Assembly (NCBI RefSeq): GCF_000718095.1
Contig: NZ_JOEI01000025.1
Span: 1-64,000, forward strand
Source of the DNA: Streptomyces scopuliridis RB72
Lineage (GTDB): Bacteria > Actinomycetota > Actinomycetes > Streptomycetales > Streptomycetaceae
Reading direction: 5' to 3'
Length of the DNA stretch: 64,000 nucleotides
Shown here: positions 16,066-23,762 of the stretch, piece by piece
Position numbering within the stretch: position 1 is the first letter of the stretch
Layout of the letters: every line of letters begins with the position of its first letter
Translations under genes and position numbers: made by a program
The notes under the pieces: generated by a model
What the model was told of the DNA's origin: nothing
Databases searched by the model: none
What the model saw: the letters and a program-made list of their open reading frames with translations, nothing else

Positions 16066-17475
16066 ATGGCTGCCCGTACGAAATCCGCGAAGGACAGGCC
16101 GTCCTACCGCTGCACCGAGTGCGGTTGGACGACCGCCAAATGGCTCGGCCGCTGCCCCGAATGCCAGGCGTGGGGCACGGTCGAGGAGTACGGCGCGCCC
16201 GCGGTGCGGACCACGGCGGCGGGCCGGGTCTCCACCGCCGCGCTGCCGATCGGCCAGGTCGACGCCCGTACGGCCACCGCGCGCTCCACCGGCGTGGACG
16301 AGCTGGACCGGGTGCTCGGCGGCGGGCTGGTGCCCGGCGCGGTCGTGCTGGTCGCGGGCGAGCCGGGCGTGGGCAAATCGACGCTGCTGCTGGATGTCGC
16401 GGCGAAGTCGGCCAGTGACGAGCACCGCACGCTCTATGTGACGGGCGAGGAGTCCACCAGCCAGGTGCGGCTGCGCGCCGACCGGATCAAGGCCATCGAC
16501 GACCATCTCTATCTGGCCGCGGAGACGGATCTCTCCGCGGTCCTCGGTCATCTCGACGCGGTCAAGCCGTCGCTGCTGATCCTGGACTCCGTCCAGACCG
16601 TGGCCTCGCCCGAGATCGAGGGCGCGCCGGGTGGGATGGCCCAGGTCCGTGAGGTCGCGGGCGCGCTCATCCGGGCCTCCAAGGAGCGCGCCATGTCCAC
16701 GCTCCTGGTGGGGCATGTCACCAAGGACGGCGCGATCGCGGGGCCTCGGCTGCTCGAACATCTCGTGGATGTCGTGCTGTCGTTCGAGGGCGACCGGCAC
16801 GCCAGGCTGCGGCTCGTCCGGGGGATCAAGAACCGCTACGGGACGACCGACGAGGTCGGCTGCTTCGAGCTGCACGACGAGGGGATCACCGGCCTCGCCG
16901 ACCCGTCCGGGCTGTTCCTCACCCGGCGCGACGAGCCCGTCCCCGGCACCTGCCTGACCGTCACGCTGGAGGGGCGCCGGCCGCTCGTCGCCGAGGTGCA
17001 GGCGCTGACCGTCGACTCGCAGATCCCCTCGCCCCGGCGCACCACCTCCGGCCTGGAGACCTCCCGGGTCTCGATGATGCTCGCCGTGCTGGAGCAGCGC
17101 GGCCGGATCAGCGCGCTCGGCAAGCGCGACATCTACAGCGCGACGGTCGGCGGGGTGAAGCTCACCGAGCCCGCCGCCGACCTCGCGATCGCCCTCGCGC
17201 TGGCGTCCGCGGCCAGCGATACGCCCCTGCCCAAGAACCTGGTCGCGATCGGTGAAGTCGGGCTCGCGGGCGAGGTCAGACAGGTTACGGGCGTCCAGCG
17301 CCGGCTTGCCGAGGCCCACCGTCTCGGCTTCACGCAGGCGCTTGTTCCCACCGATCCGGGGAAGATCCCGGCCGGTATGAAGGTCACAGAAGTCGCCGAC
17401 ATGGGTGATGCTCTCAGGGTGCTGCCGCGCCGCGGTCGCGCGGACGCCCCACGGGAAGACAACGCTCGCCGGTAG
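16066..17475 (+). CDS. radA: DNA repair protein RadA
   Basis: RecA-like ATPase of recombinational repair that promotes branch migration. The 469-aa protein has the N-terminal C4 zinc finger (C16, C19, C30, C33), Walker A GEPGVGKST near residue 100, the RadA-specific KNRYG motif and a C-terminal Lon-like P domain. It starts at ATG 16066 and is followed 44 nt later by disA. In Bacillus and Mycobacterium RadA binds DisA and limits c-di-AMP synthesis; the adjacency here supports the same partnership. Confidence 0.97.
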   Translation: MAARTKSAKDRPSYRCTECGWTTAKWLGRCPECQAWGTVEEYGAPAVRTTAAGRVSTAALPIGQVDARTATARSTGVDELDRVLGGGLVPGAVVLVAGEPGVGKSTLLLDVAAKSASDEHRTLYVTGEESTSQVRLRADRIKAIDDHLYLAAETDLSAVLGHLDAVKPSLLILDSVQTVASPEIEGAPGGMAQVREVAGALIRASKERAMSTLLVGHVTKDGAIAGPRLLEHLVDVVLSFEGDRHARLRLVRGIKNRYGTTDEVGCFELHDEGITGLADPSGLFLTRRDEPVPGTCLTVTLEGRRPLVAEVQALTVDSQIPSPRRTTSGLETSRVSMMLAVLEQRGRISALGKRDIYSATVGGVKLTEPAADLAIALALASAASDTPLPKNLVAIGEVGLAGEVRQVTGVQRRLAEAHRLGFTQALVPTDPGKIPAGMKVTEVADMGDALRVLPRRGRADAPREDNARR

Positions 17476-17519
17476 ACTTTGCCCTGGTCTCGCCCATCCG
17501 TACGAGCCGGAGGAGTGCA

Positions 17520-18644
17520 GTGGCAGCCAACGACCGGGCATCAGCGCCCGGAAAGTCCGGCGCGGGCTCCGGCAACGAAGCGCTGATGCGCGCCTCCCTG
17601 AGCGCTGTCGCGCCGGGCATGGCGCTGCGCGACGGCCTGGAGCGGATCCTGCGCGGTAACACCGGAGGTCTGATCGTCCTGGGCATGGACAAGACCGTCG
17701 AGTCGATGTGCACGGGCGGTTTCGTACTGGACGTGGAGTTCACCGCGACCCGCCTGCGCGAGCTGTGCAAACTCGACGGCGCGCTCATCCTGGACAAGGA
17801 CATCACCAAGATCCTGCGGGCCGGCGTCCAGCTGGTCCCGGAGTCGTCCATCCCCACCGAGGAGACGGGCACACGGCACCGCACGGCGGACCGCGTGTCC
17901 AAGCAGTGCGGCTTCCCGGTCGTCTCCGTGTCGCAGTCGATGCGGCTGATCGCGCTGTACGTGAACGGGGAGCGCCGGGTCCTTGAGGAGTCGGCGGCGA
18001 TCCTGTCGCGCGCGAATCAGGCGCTGGCGACCCTGGAGCGGTACAAGCTCAGGCTCGACGAGGTCGCGGGCACGCTCTCCGCGCTGGAGATCGAGGATCT
18101 GGTGACGGTCCGGGATGTGACGGCCGTCGCGCAGCGGCTGGAGATGGTGCGCAGGATCGCCACGGAGATCGCCGAGTACGTGGTCGAGCTGGGCACCGAC
18201 GGCCGGCTTCTCTCGCTCCAGCTGGACGAGTTGATCGCGGGCGTGGAGCCGGAACGGGATCTGGTCGCGCGGGACTACGTCCCCGAGCCGACCGCGAAGC
18301 GCTCCCGTACGGTCGACGAGGCGCTCGGCGAGCTGGACTCGCTGACCCATCCCGAGCTGCTGGAACTGCCCATCGTGGCAAGGGCGCTGGGCTACAGCGG
18401 CGCGCCCGAGACGCTCGACTCCGCGGTCTCGCCGCGCGGTTACCGGCTGCTGGCCAAGGTGCCGCGGCTGCCGGGCGCCATCATCGAGCGGCTTGTCGAG
18501 CACTTCGGCGGACTCCAGAAGCTGCTGGCGGCGAGCGTCGACGATCTGCAGACGGTGGACGGCGTCGGCGAGGCACGGGCCCGCAGCGTGCGCGAGGGAC
18601 TGTCGCGGCTGGCGGAGTCCTCGATCCTGGAGCGCTACGTATAG
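17520..18644 (+). CDS. disA: DNA integrity scanning diadenylate cyclase DisA
   Basis: Makes c-di-AMP from two ATP and scans DNA for branched structures. The 374-aa product has an N-terminal DAC domain with the catalytic DGA (86-88) and RHR (119-121) motifs, a helical spine, and a C-terminal helix-hairpin-helix region (VDGVGEARARSVREGL). GTG 17520 is preceded by GGAGGAG. Length is typical of actinobacterial DisA. It probably forms an operon with radA and ends at the hairpin at 18672-18713. In streptomycetes c-di-AMP affects osmotic balance and development. Confidence 0.97.
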   Translation: MAANDRASAPGKSGAGSGNEALMRASLSAVAPGMALRDGLERILRGNTGGLIVLGMDKTVESMCTGGFVLDVEFTATRLRELCKLDGALILDKDITKILRAGVQLVPESSIPTEETGTRHRTADRVSKQCGFPVVSVSQSMRLIALYVNGERRVLEESAAILSRANQALATLERYKLRLDEVAGTLSALEIEDLVTVRDVTAVAQRLEMVRRIATEIAEYVVELGTDGRLLSLQLDELIAGVEPERDLVARDYVPEPTAKRSRTVDEALGELDSLTHPELLELPIVARALGYSGAPETLDSAVSPRGYRLLAKVPRLPGAIIERLVEHFGGLQKLLAASVDDLQTVDGVGEARARSVREGLSRLAESSILERYV

Positions 18645-18671
18645 CGGCGCCCTCAGCGGCGTACGTACATG

Positions 18672-18713
18672 ACGGCGGCGCCCCGACCCTCACCCGGGTC
18701 GGGGCGCCGCCGT
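18672..18713. terminator. Strong hairpin terminator after disA
   Basis: Perfect 18-bp arms, 18672-18689 and 18696-18713, with a 6-nt loop (TCACCC). It lies between the convergent disA and 18738-19613 genes and can serve both directions. Confidence 0.85.
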
Positions 18714-18737
18714 ATGCGCCTGTGCGGACAGGCCCTC

Positions 18738-19613
18738 TCAGTCCTTCTCCAGCCGGATCGACGCCTGGCCCTGCTTCACCGAGGCGCCCGAGGTCTTGGC
18801 CTCCACCAGGTACGTTCCGGGGCCCACCGCCCCCGCGGGCGGCGTGGCGCACTGCGGCGCGCTCTGCCTGCGGTCCCACTCGATGGTGCGGGTGATCGCG
18901 CCGCCCGCCGGGACCTCGTAGAGCACCCCGCCGGTCTTCGGGCAGTCCTTGGACGACCAGACCTCGTCGCCGTCCGCGTTGGTGATCGTCAGCACCACGG
19001 CCTTCGGTCCGAAGTCGGCCTTGCAGGTGGTGTCCGAGGTGTTCGTGGCGATCAGCCGGAACGCGGGCTTCTCACCCGGCGCGTAGGCGACCTTCGTCGT
19101 GGTGAGCCGCAGGGTGAGGGCGCTCGGCGGGCAGTTGGGCAGTCCGGAGCCGGACGGTACCTGCCGGCCGGAGCTGGTGGATCCGCCGTCACCGCCGCTG
19201 CCGCTGCCGCTGCCCGCCGAACCGCCGCCGCTCGCGCCGCCGGTGTTCGCCGCGCCGTCCGTACCGCCGGAACCGGCCCCGCCGGCGCCGCCGGTGTCGC
19301 CGTTCTTGCCGTCGTCGGCGCCGCCGTCCGTACCGCCCTGGCCGCCGCCGGTCCCGTCGGTCGAGCCCGACTCGTCGCGTCCGCCCGGCTGTTCACTGAT
19401 CGCGGGCCCGGAACCGGAGGGGCCCGGCGTGATGGACGTCGCCGGGTTGGCGCCGTCCGCCGTGTCCCCGCTGTTCTTGCCGTCACCCCCACGGGACGTG
19501 ACGACCCATACGACGAGCAAGGCGAGCAGCGCGATCAGCGTCGCCGCTACTGCCCTCCGTCGCCAGTAGATGGTGGAGGGAAGCGGCCCGACCGGATTGC
19601 GCAAAGATCCCAC
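18738..19613 (-). CDS. Membrane-anchored secreted protein with C-terminal Ig-like domain
   Basis: A 291-aa protein from GTG 19613. It has a short cytoplasmic end, one N-terminal membrane segment (AVAATLIALLALLVVWVV), a long Ser/Gly/Thr/Asp-rich low-complexity stalk of about 110 residues, and a roughly 130-residue beta-rich domain (LRLTTTKVAYAPGEKPAFRL, VVLTITNADGDEVWSS, GTYLVEAKT). The last part recalls BsuPI-like inhibitor or DUF4232-type beta-sandwiches, at low confidence. Four Cys residues could form disulphides outside the membrane. TACAGT ends 7 nt before the GTG, so the mRNA may be leaderless. Role unknown. Confidence 0.72.
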   Translation of the reverse strand: MGSLRNPVGPLPSTIYWRRRAVAATLIALLALLVVWVVTSRGGDGKNSGDTADGANPATSITPGPSGSGPAISEQPGGRDESGSTDGTGGGQGGTDGGADDGKNGDTGGAGGAGSGGTDGAANTGGASGGGSAGSGSGSGGDGGSTSSGRQVPSGSGLPNCPPSALTLRLTTTKVAYAPGEKPAFRLIATNTSDTTCKADFGPKAVVLTITNADGDEVWSSKDCPKTGGVLYEVPAGGAITRTIEWDRRQSAPQCATPPAGAVGPGTYLVEAKTSGASVKQGQASIRLEKD

Positions 19614-19757
19614 GGCGCAAACTGTACGAGAGATCGGCGCCAACTCCCGCCCCCCATGCCGCCCGTCTCGCAAGTTTTACGGATCATCATCACGGAGCGG
19701 GCGCCGGTGACCAGGACTTCTCCTTTCGTCAGGGGTGCACCCCGGCCATCGGGTGAG

Positions 19758-19784
19758 GGGAACTCCCGATGATCTCTGTACGTT
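19758..19784 (+). promoter_or_regulatory. ECF-type (SigR-like) promoter before the PAP2 gene
   Basis: GGGAAC (19758-19763), an 18-nt spacer and GTT (19782-19784) match the SigR-type consensus GGGAAT-N18-GTT closely. Transcription would start about 6-7 nt later, on or next to the ATG at 19791, implying a leaderless mRNA. SigE-type promoters share the GGAAC -35, so either ECF factor is possible. Confidence 0.5.
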
Positions 19785-19790
19785 CTTCCC

Positions 19791-20441
19791 ATGAACAGCA
19801 GCGCAACGAGCGATCTCTATCGCGATATCACCGACTTCGCCCGTACGACCCCCTCCTGGTTCCAACACCTGGCAGAGCTCTGGACCGAGGCCGGACTGCT
19901 GTTGTTCGGCGTGCTCTTCATAGCGGTCTGGTGGTACGCGCGACCGGCCGGCGCACGCGCCGTGGCCGTGGCGGTCCTCGCCCCGCTGGCGACCGCCGTC
20001 GCGTATGTGTGCAGCGAGCTGACCAAGTCGGCGCTGACCGAGGAGAGGCCGTGCCGGGCAGTCGCCGGAGCCGGGGCCTCGCTCATCCCCTGCCCGCCGG
20101 TGGGCGACTGGTCCTTCCCCAGCAACCACGCCACGATCGCCGGAGCGGCGGCGATCGCGCTGGCCCTCGCCCGTCCCGTGCTCGCGTATCTCACCGTCCC
20201 GATGGCGCTGCTGATGGCGTTCTCCCGGGTCTTCGTCGGCGTCCACTATCCGCACGACGTGGCGGTGGGGCTGGTGTTCGGCGGCGTGGTGGCGACGCTC
20301 GTGGTCCTGGCGGCCGCGCGGCCCGTGGACGCGCTGGTCGGGACGATGCGGACGAGCGGGTCGAGTCTGGCCCTCCTGCTCGCCGGGCCGGGACACCCGG
20401 CCCGTACGTCCGATCATGTGGCCGTGACCGAGCGGGTGTGA
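19791..20441 (+). CDS. PAP2-family membrane phosphatase
   Basis: A 216-aa integral membrane phosphatase with all three PAP2 motifs: KSALTEERP, PSNH and SRVFVGVHYPHD. About five membrane segments surround them. The family dephosphorylates undecaprenyl pyrophosphate, phosphatidic acid or similar lipid phosphates on the outer face. Undecaprenyl-PP recycling would fit the envelope-stress genes nearby, but the substrate is not decided by sequence. Start ATG 19791; no Shine-Dalgarno is visible, consistent with a leaderless transcript from the ECF-type promoter just upstream. Confidence 0.88.
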   Translation: MNSSATSDLYRDITDFARTTPSWFQHLAELWTEAGLLLFGVLFIAVWWYARPAGARAVAVAVLAPLATAVAYVCSELTKSALTEERPCRAVAGAGASLIPCPPVGDWSFPSNHATIAGAAAIALALARPVLAYLTVPMALLMAFSRVFVGVHYPHDVAVGLVFGGVVATLVVLAAARPVDALVGTMRTSGSSLALLLAGPGHPARTSDHVAVTERV

Positions 20442-20589
20442 GCAAGCGTGGCGTGACCAGGGGGGCGTGAGGGACCCGGCGGGCGGGGGCGAACATGGGG
20501 CGCGCGCGGGACCGGGCGCGTGACACCTCGGCCCCGCCCGCGCCTGCCGCGCCCTCCACGGCCCGGGACATGCCAGGATCGGAGCTGCC

Positions 20590-21516
20590 ATGACTGCTAT
20601 CTCCGCGCACACCGCGTCCTCCCCGACCGCCGTCGATCCGGCCGCCCTCCACACCCCCGTCATCGCGTGGTTCGACTCGAACGCGCGCGATCTGCCGTGG
20701 CGCCGCCCCGAAGCGGGCGCCTGGGGGGTGATGGTCAGCGAGTTCATGCTCCAGCAGACCCCGGTGAACCGGGTGCTCCCGGTGTACGAGCAGTGGCTCA
20801 GCCGCTGGCCGCGCCCCGCCGATCTGGCCGCCGAGGCCCCCGGCGAGGCGGTCCGCGCCTGGGGCCGGCTGGGCTATCCGCGCCGCGCGCTGCGGCTGCA
20901 CGGCGCCGCGCAGGCGATAACGGAGCGGCACGGAGGCGACGTACCGCGCGAGCACGCCCAGTTGCTCTCGCTGCCCGGGATCGGCGAGTACACGGCCGCG
21001 GCCGTGGCCTCGTTCGCGTACGGACAGCGGCACGCGGTGCTCGATACGAATGTGCGCCGTGTCTTCGCGCGCGCCGTGGCCGGTGTCCAGTACCCGCCGA
21101 ACGCGACCACCGCCGCCGAACGCAAGCTGGCGCGCTCGCTGCTGCCCGAGGACGCGCCGACCGCCGCGCGCTGGGCGGCGTCCTCCATGGAGCTGGGCGC
21201 GCTGATCTGCACGGCGAAGAACGAGGGCTGCGTACGCTGCCCGATCGCCGACCGGTGCGCCTGGCGGCTGGCCGGGAAGCCGGCGTACGAGGGCCCCGCG
21301 CGGCGCGGCCAGACGTACGCGGGCACCGACCGCCAGGTGCGCGGCAAGCTCCTCGCCGTACTGCGCGAGGCGGTCGCGCCGGTGCCGCAGGTGGTCCTGG
21401 ACGCGGTCTGGGACGAGCCGGTGCAGCGGACCAGGGCGCTGGACGGGCTGGTCGCCGACGGGCTGGTCGAGCCGATGGAGAACGGGGTCTACCGGCTGCC
21501 GCAGAGCCGGGCCTAG
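20590..21516 (+). CDS. mutY: A/G-specific adenine glycosylase
   Basis: Removes adenine mispaired with 8-oxoguanine. The 308-aa protein has the catalytic Glu51 in VSEFMLQQT, the helix-hairpin-helix LPGIGEYTAAAV (128-139), the catalytic Asp152 in VLDTNVRR and the [4Fe-4S] cluster cysteines C207-X6-C214-X2-C217-X5-C223. The C-terminal MutT-like 8-oxoG recognition domain is reduced to about 85 residues, a winged-helix-like segment (PQVVLDAVWDEPVQRTRALDGLVADGLVE), as in other short actinobacterial MutY proteins. Its stop merges with a two-stem terminator. Confidence 0.94.
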   Translation: MTAISAHTASSPTAVDPAALHTPVIAWFDSNARDLPWRRPEAGAWGVMVSEFMLQQTPVNRVLPVYEQWLSRWPRPADLAAEAPGEAVRAWGRLGYPRRALRLHGAAQAITERHGGDVPREHAQLLSLPGIGEYTAAAVASFAYGQRHAVLDTNVRRVFARAVAGVQYPPNATTAAERKLARSLLPEDAPTAARWAASSMELGALICTAKNEGCVRCPIADRCAWRLAGKPAYEGPARRGQTYAGTDRQVRGKLLAVLREAVAPVPQVVLDAVWDEPVQRTRALDGLVADGLVEPMENGVYRLPQSRA

Positions 21517-21564
21517 GGCCTGTTGGGGGGGATCTTCGGCCCGCGAAGATCCGCCGGACAGGCC
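21516..21564. terminator. Two-stem palindrome/terminator after mutY
   Basis: Outer arms GGGCCTGT (21516-21523) and ACAGGCCC (21557-21564) enclose inner arms GGATCTTCG (21529-21537) and CGAAGATCC (21543-21551). Every arm is perfect. It begins inside the mutY stop codon. It should end mutY transcription and insulate the sigE promoter. The general form resembles the longer palindrome at 59363-59433. Confidence 0.8.
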
Positions 21565-21718
21565 CTGGCCGCGCTGACCGTCACCTCCGCCGTTACACAA
21601 CCGATGGACAGCCGTGCGTCCGCCGACGGCTGTCCCGCACACCCTCGTGACAAGCGCTCCGTAATTTCGGTGCTGTAAGCGAACGGCATGGATGGTCACG
21701 GGGTCGGAGGCGGTTGGC

Positions 21719-22381
21719 ATGGCGCAGGGCGAGGTGCTCGGATTCGAGGAGTACGTACGTACCCGGCAGGAGGCCCTGCTGCGGAGCGCCCGGCGGCTCG
21801 TGCCCGACCCCGTCGACGCGCAGGACCTGCTCCAGACCGCGCTGGCCCGTACGTACGGGCGCTGGGACGGCATCGCCGACAAGTCGCTCGCCGACGCCTA
21901 TCTGCGCCGCGTCATGATCAACACGCGTACCGAGTGGTGGCGCGCCCGCAAGCTCGAAGAGGTCCCCACCGAGCAGCTGCCCGACGCGAGCATCGATGAC
22001 GGCACCGAGCAGCGCGCCGACCGGGCGCTGCTGATGGACATCCTGGGGGTGCTCGCGCCCAAGCAGCGCAGCGTGGTGGTGCTGCGGCACTGGGAGCAGA
22101 TGAGCACGGAGGAGACGGCTGCCGCGCTCGGCATGTCGGCGGGTACCGTAAAGAGCACACTGCACCGCGCGCTGGCCCGGCTCCGTCAGGAGCTGGAGAG
22201 CCGGGAACTCGCCGGCCGGGAACCGGCCGGCCAGGACCTGGAGGTCCATGCGCCGGAGCGGTCGGATCTCCGTCGTGGCAGGAGCGGCGGGAGCGACAGG
22301 GGTGACGGTCGGGGCGCTCGCGGCACACGCGGCGGCCTCGGCGGTCATGAGGAGCGGGGGCGGGAGAGGTGCGCGGCCTGA
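21719..22381 (+). CDS. sigE: ECF RNA polymerase sigma factor SigE
   Basis: Extracytoplasmic-function sigma factor that directs the cell-envelope stress regulon in Streptomyces. Region 2 (FEEYVRTRQEALLRSARRL to RVMINTRTEWWRARK) and region 4 (LAPKQRSVVVLRHWEQMSTEETAAALGMSAGTVKSTLHRAL) are intact. The family is controlled by the CseB/CseC system encoded downstream, with no anti-sigma factor. From ATG 21719 the protein has 220 aa, with an Arg/Gly-rich C-terminal tail about 45 residues longer than the roughly 176-aa S. coelicolor protein as I recall it. The tail overlaps cseA by 13 bp. The region 21565-21718 must hold the CseB-dependent promoter, which I could not resolve. Confidence 0.95.
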   Translation: MAQGEVLGFEEYVRTRQEALLRSARRLVPDPVDAQDLLQTALARTYGRWDGIADKSLADAYLRRVMINTRTEWWRARKLEEVPTEQLPDASIDDGTEQRADRALLMDILGVLAPKQRSVVVLRHWEQMSTEETAAALGMSAGTVKSTLHRALARLRQELESRELAGREPAGQDLEVHAPERSDLRRGRSGGSDRGDGRGARGTRGGLGGHEERGRERCAA

Positions 22382-23040
22382 GAGACCCGGGGCGGGCGGG
22401 GGGCGGATCCTTCGCGGTGGGTACGGCGCTGTCCGCGCTCGCCGCCGTCGCCCTGCTCGCGTCCGGCTGTTCGACCGGCGGTACGGGGACCAGGGACGAG
22501 GGCGCGGCGGTGACCTCCCCCGTGGAGCGCCGCGCGCCCACCCCCCGGGTGTCCGCGTCGGCCCCCGCCAAGACCGTCAACGCGGTGGCGCTGCTCAGGA
22601 AGGACCCCTCGGTCAGCCCGCGGGTCAAGGCCGATCTCAAGCCGTGCGGCGAGGACACGTACCCGGTGGACACCTCGTACGGGAATCTGACCGGCGGTAC
22701 CGCGCCCGATCTGGTGATCAACGTGATGACGTGCGGTGACTCGGTGGGCGTCGGGACGTATGTGTTCCGCCAGCGGAACGAGGAGTACCAGAACGTCTTC
22801 GCGGCGGAGGAACCGGCCGTCTACGCGACGATCGACCGCGGCGAGCTGGTCGTCACCCAGCAGGTGTACGCGAAGGGCGATCCGCTGTCCTTCCCGTCCG
22901 GCGAGGACGTCGTGACGTACAGCTGGGCCGACACCAAGTTCAGCGAGCGCTACCGCGTGCGCAACGACTACAGCAGAGCGGTGGGCAATGGCGACGCGGC
23001 CGAACCCGCACCCGCGCCCCCGGCGACGAGTCAGAACTGA
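22369..23040 (+). CDS. cseA: CseA lipoprotein, modulator of the SigE system
   Basis: A 223-aa lipoprotein from GTG 22369. Signal sequence with hydrophobic AVGTALSALAAVALL and lipobox LASGC; Cys34 would be lipidated. The mature part has no enzymatic motif; two Cys residues (KPCGED, MTCGDS) may form a disulphide. In S. coelicolor CseA is an extracytoplasmic lipoprotein that negatively influences sigE expression. It overlaps sigE by 13 bp and precedes cseB by 17 nt, the canonical sigE-cseA-cseB-cseC order. Confidence 0.92.
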   Translation: MRGLRDPGRAGGGSFAVGTALSALAAVALLASGCSTGGTGTRDEGAAVTSPVERRAPTPRVSASAPAKTVNAVALLRKDPSVSPRVKADLKPCGEDTYPVDTSYGNLTGGTAPDLVINVMTCGDSVGVGTYVFRQRNEEYQNVFAAEEPAVYATIDRGELVVTQQVYAKGDPLSFPSGEDVVTYSWADTKFSERYRVRNDYSRAVGNGDAAEPAPAPPATSQN

Positions 23041-23057
23041 GAGCTGAGATCCACGGG

Positions 23058-23762
23058 ATGGCCGAGACCCATGTCCTGTTCGTCGAGGACGACGATGTCA
23101 TCCGCGAAGCCACCCAGCTGGCGCTGGAGCGCACTGGCTTCGTGGTCACCGCCAGGCCGGACGGACTGTCCGGCCTCGACGCGTTCCGCGCGGACCGTCC
23201 TGACATCGCCCTGCTCGATGTGATGGTGCCGGGGCTGGACGGGGTCAGCCTGTGCCGGCGTATCCGTGACGAGTCGACCGTGCCCGTGATCATGCTGTCC
23301 GCGCGCGCCGACTCGATCGATGTGGTGCTCGGGCTGGAGGCCGGCGCCGACGACTATGTGACCAAGCCCTTCGACGGCGCGGTGCTGGTCGCCAGGATCC
23401 GCGCCGTACTGCGCCGCTTCGGGCACGCGGGCGGGCCCGCCGGGGAGCCGGGCGGACCGGGCGGGCCCGATGAGCACGGGGTGCTGTCCTTCGGCGATCT
23501 GGAGATCGACACGGAGGGCATGGAGGTACGCAGGGGAGGCGCGCCGGTGGCGCTGACGCCGACGGAGATGCGGCTGCTGCTGGAGTTCTCGTCCGCCCCC
23601 GGCACCGTGCTGTCCCGCGACAGACTGCTGGAGCGGGTCTGGGACTACGGCTGGGGCGGTGACACCCGGGTGGTGGACGTCCACGTCCAGCGGCTGCGCA
23701 CCAAGATCGGTCAGGACCGGATCGACACGGTCCGCGGCTTCGGATACAAGCTCAAGGCATGA
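23058..23762 (+). CDS. cseB: CseB response regulator (OmpR family)
   Basis: A 234-aa two-component regulator. The receiver domain has acidic residues E10-D13, phospho-acceptor D54 in LLDVMVPGLDG, and the conserved Thr/Lys region ending in YVTKPF. An OmpR/PhoB winged helix fills the C-terminal 100 residues (VALTPTEMRLLLEF to VDVHVQRLRTKIG). A Gly/Pro-rich linker joins them. Known role: phosphorylated by CseC in response to cell-wall damage, then activates the sigE promoter. Its stop overlaps the cseC start (ATGA). Confidence 0.94.
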   Translation: MAETHVLFVEDDDVIREATQLALERTGFVVTARPDGLSGLDAFRADRPDIALLDVMVPGLDGVSLCRRIRDESTVPVIMLSARADSIDVVLGLEAGADDYVTKPFDGAVLVARIRAVLRRFGHAGGPAGEPGGPGGPDEHGVLSFGDLEIDTEGMEVRRGGAPVALTPTEMRLLLEFSSAPGTVLSRDRLLERVWDYGWGGDTRVVDVHVQRLRTKIGQDRIDTVRGFGYKLKA

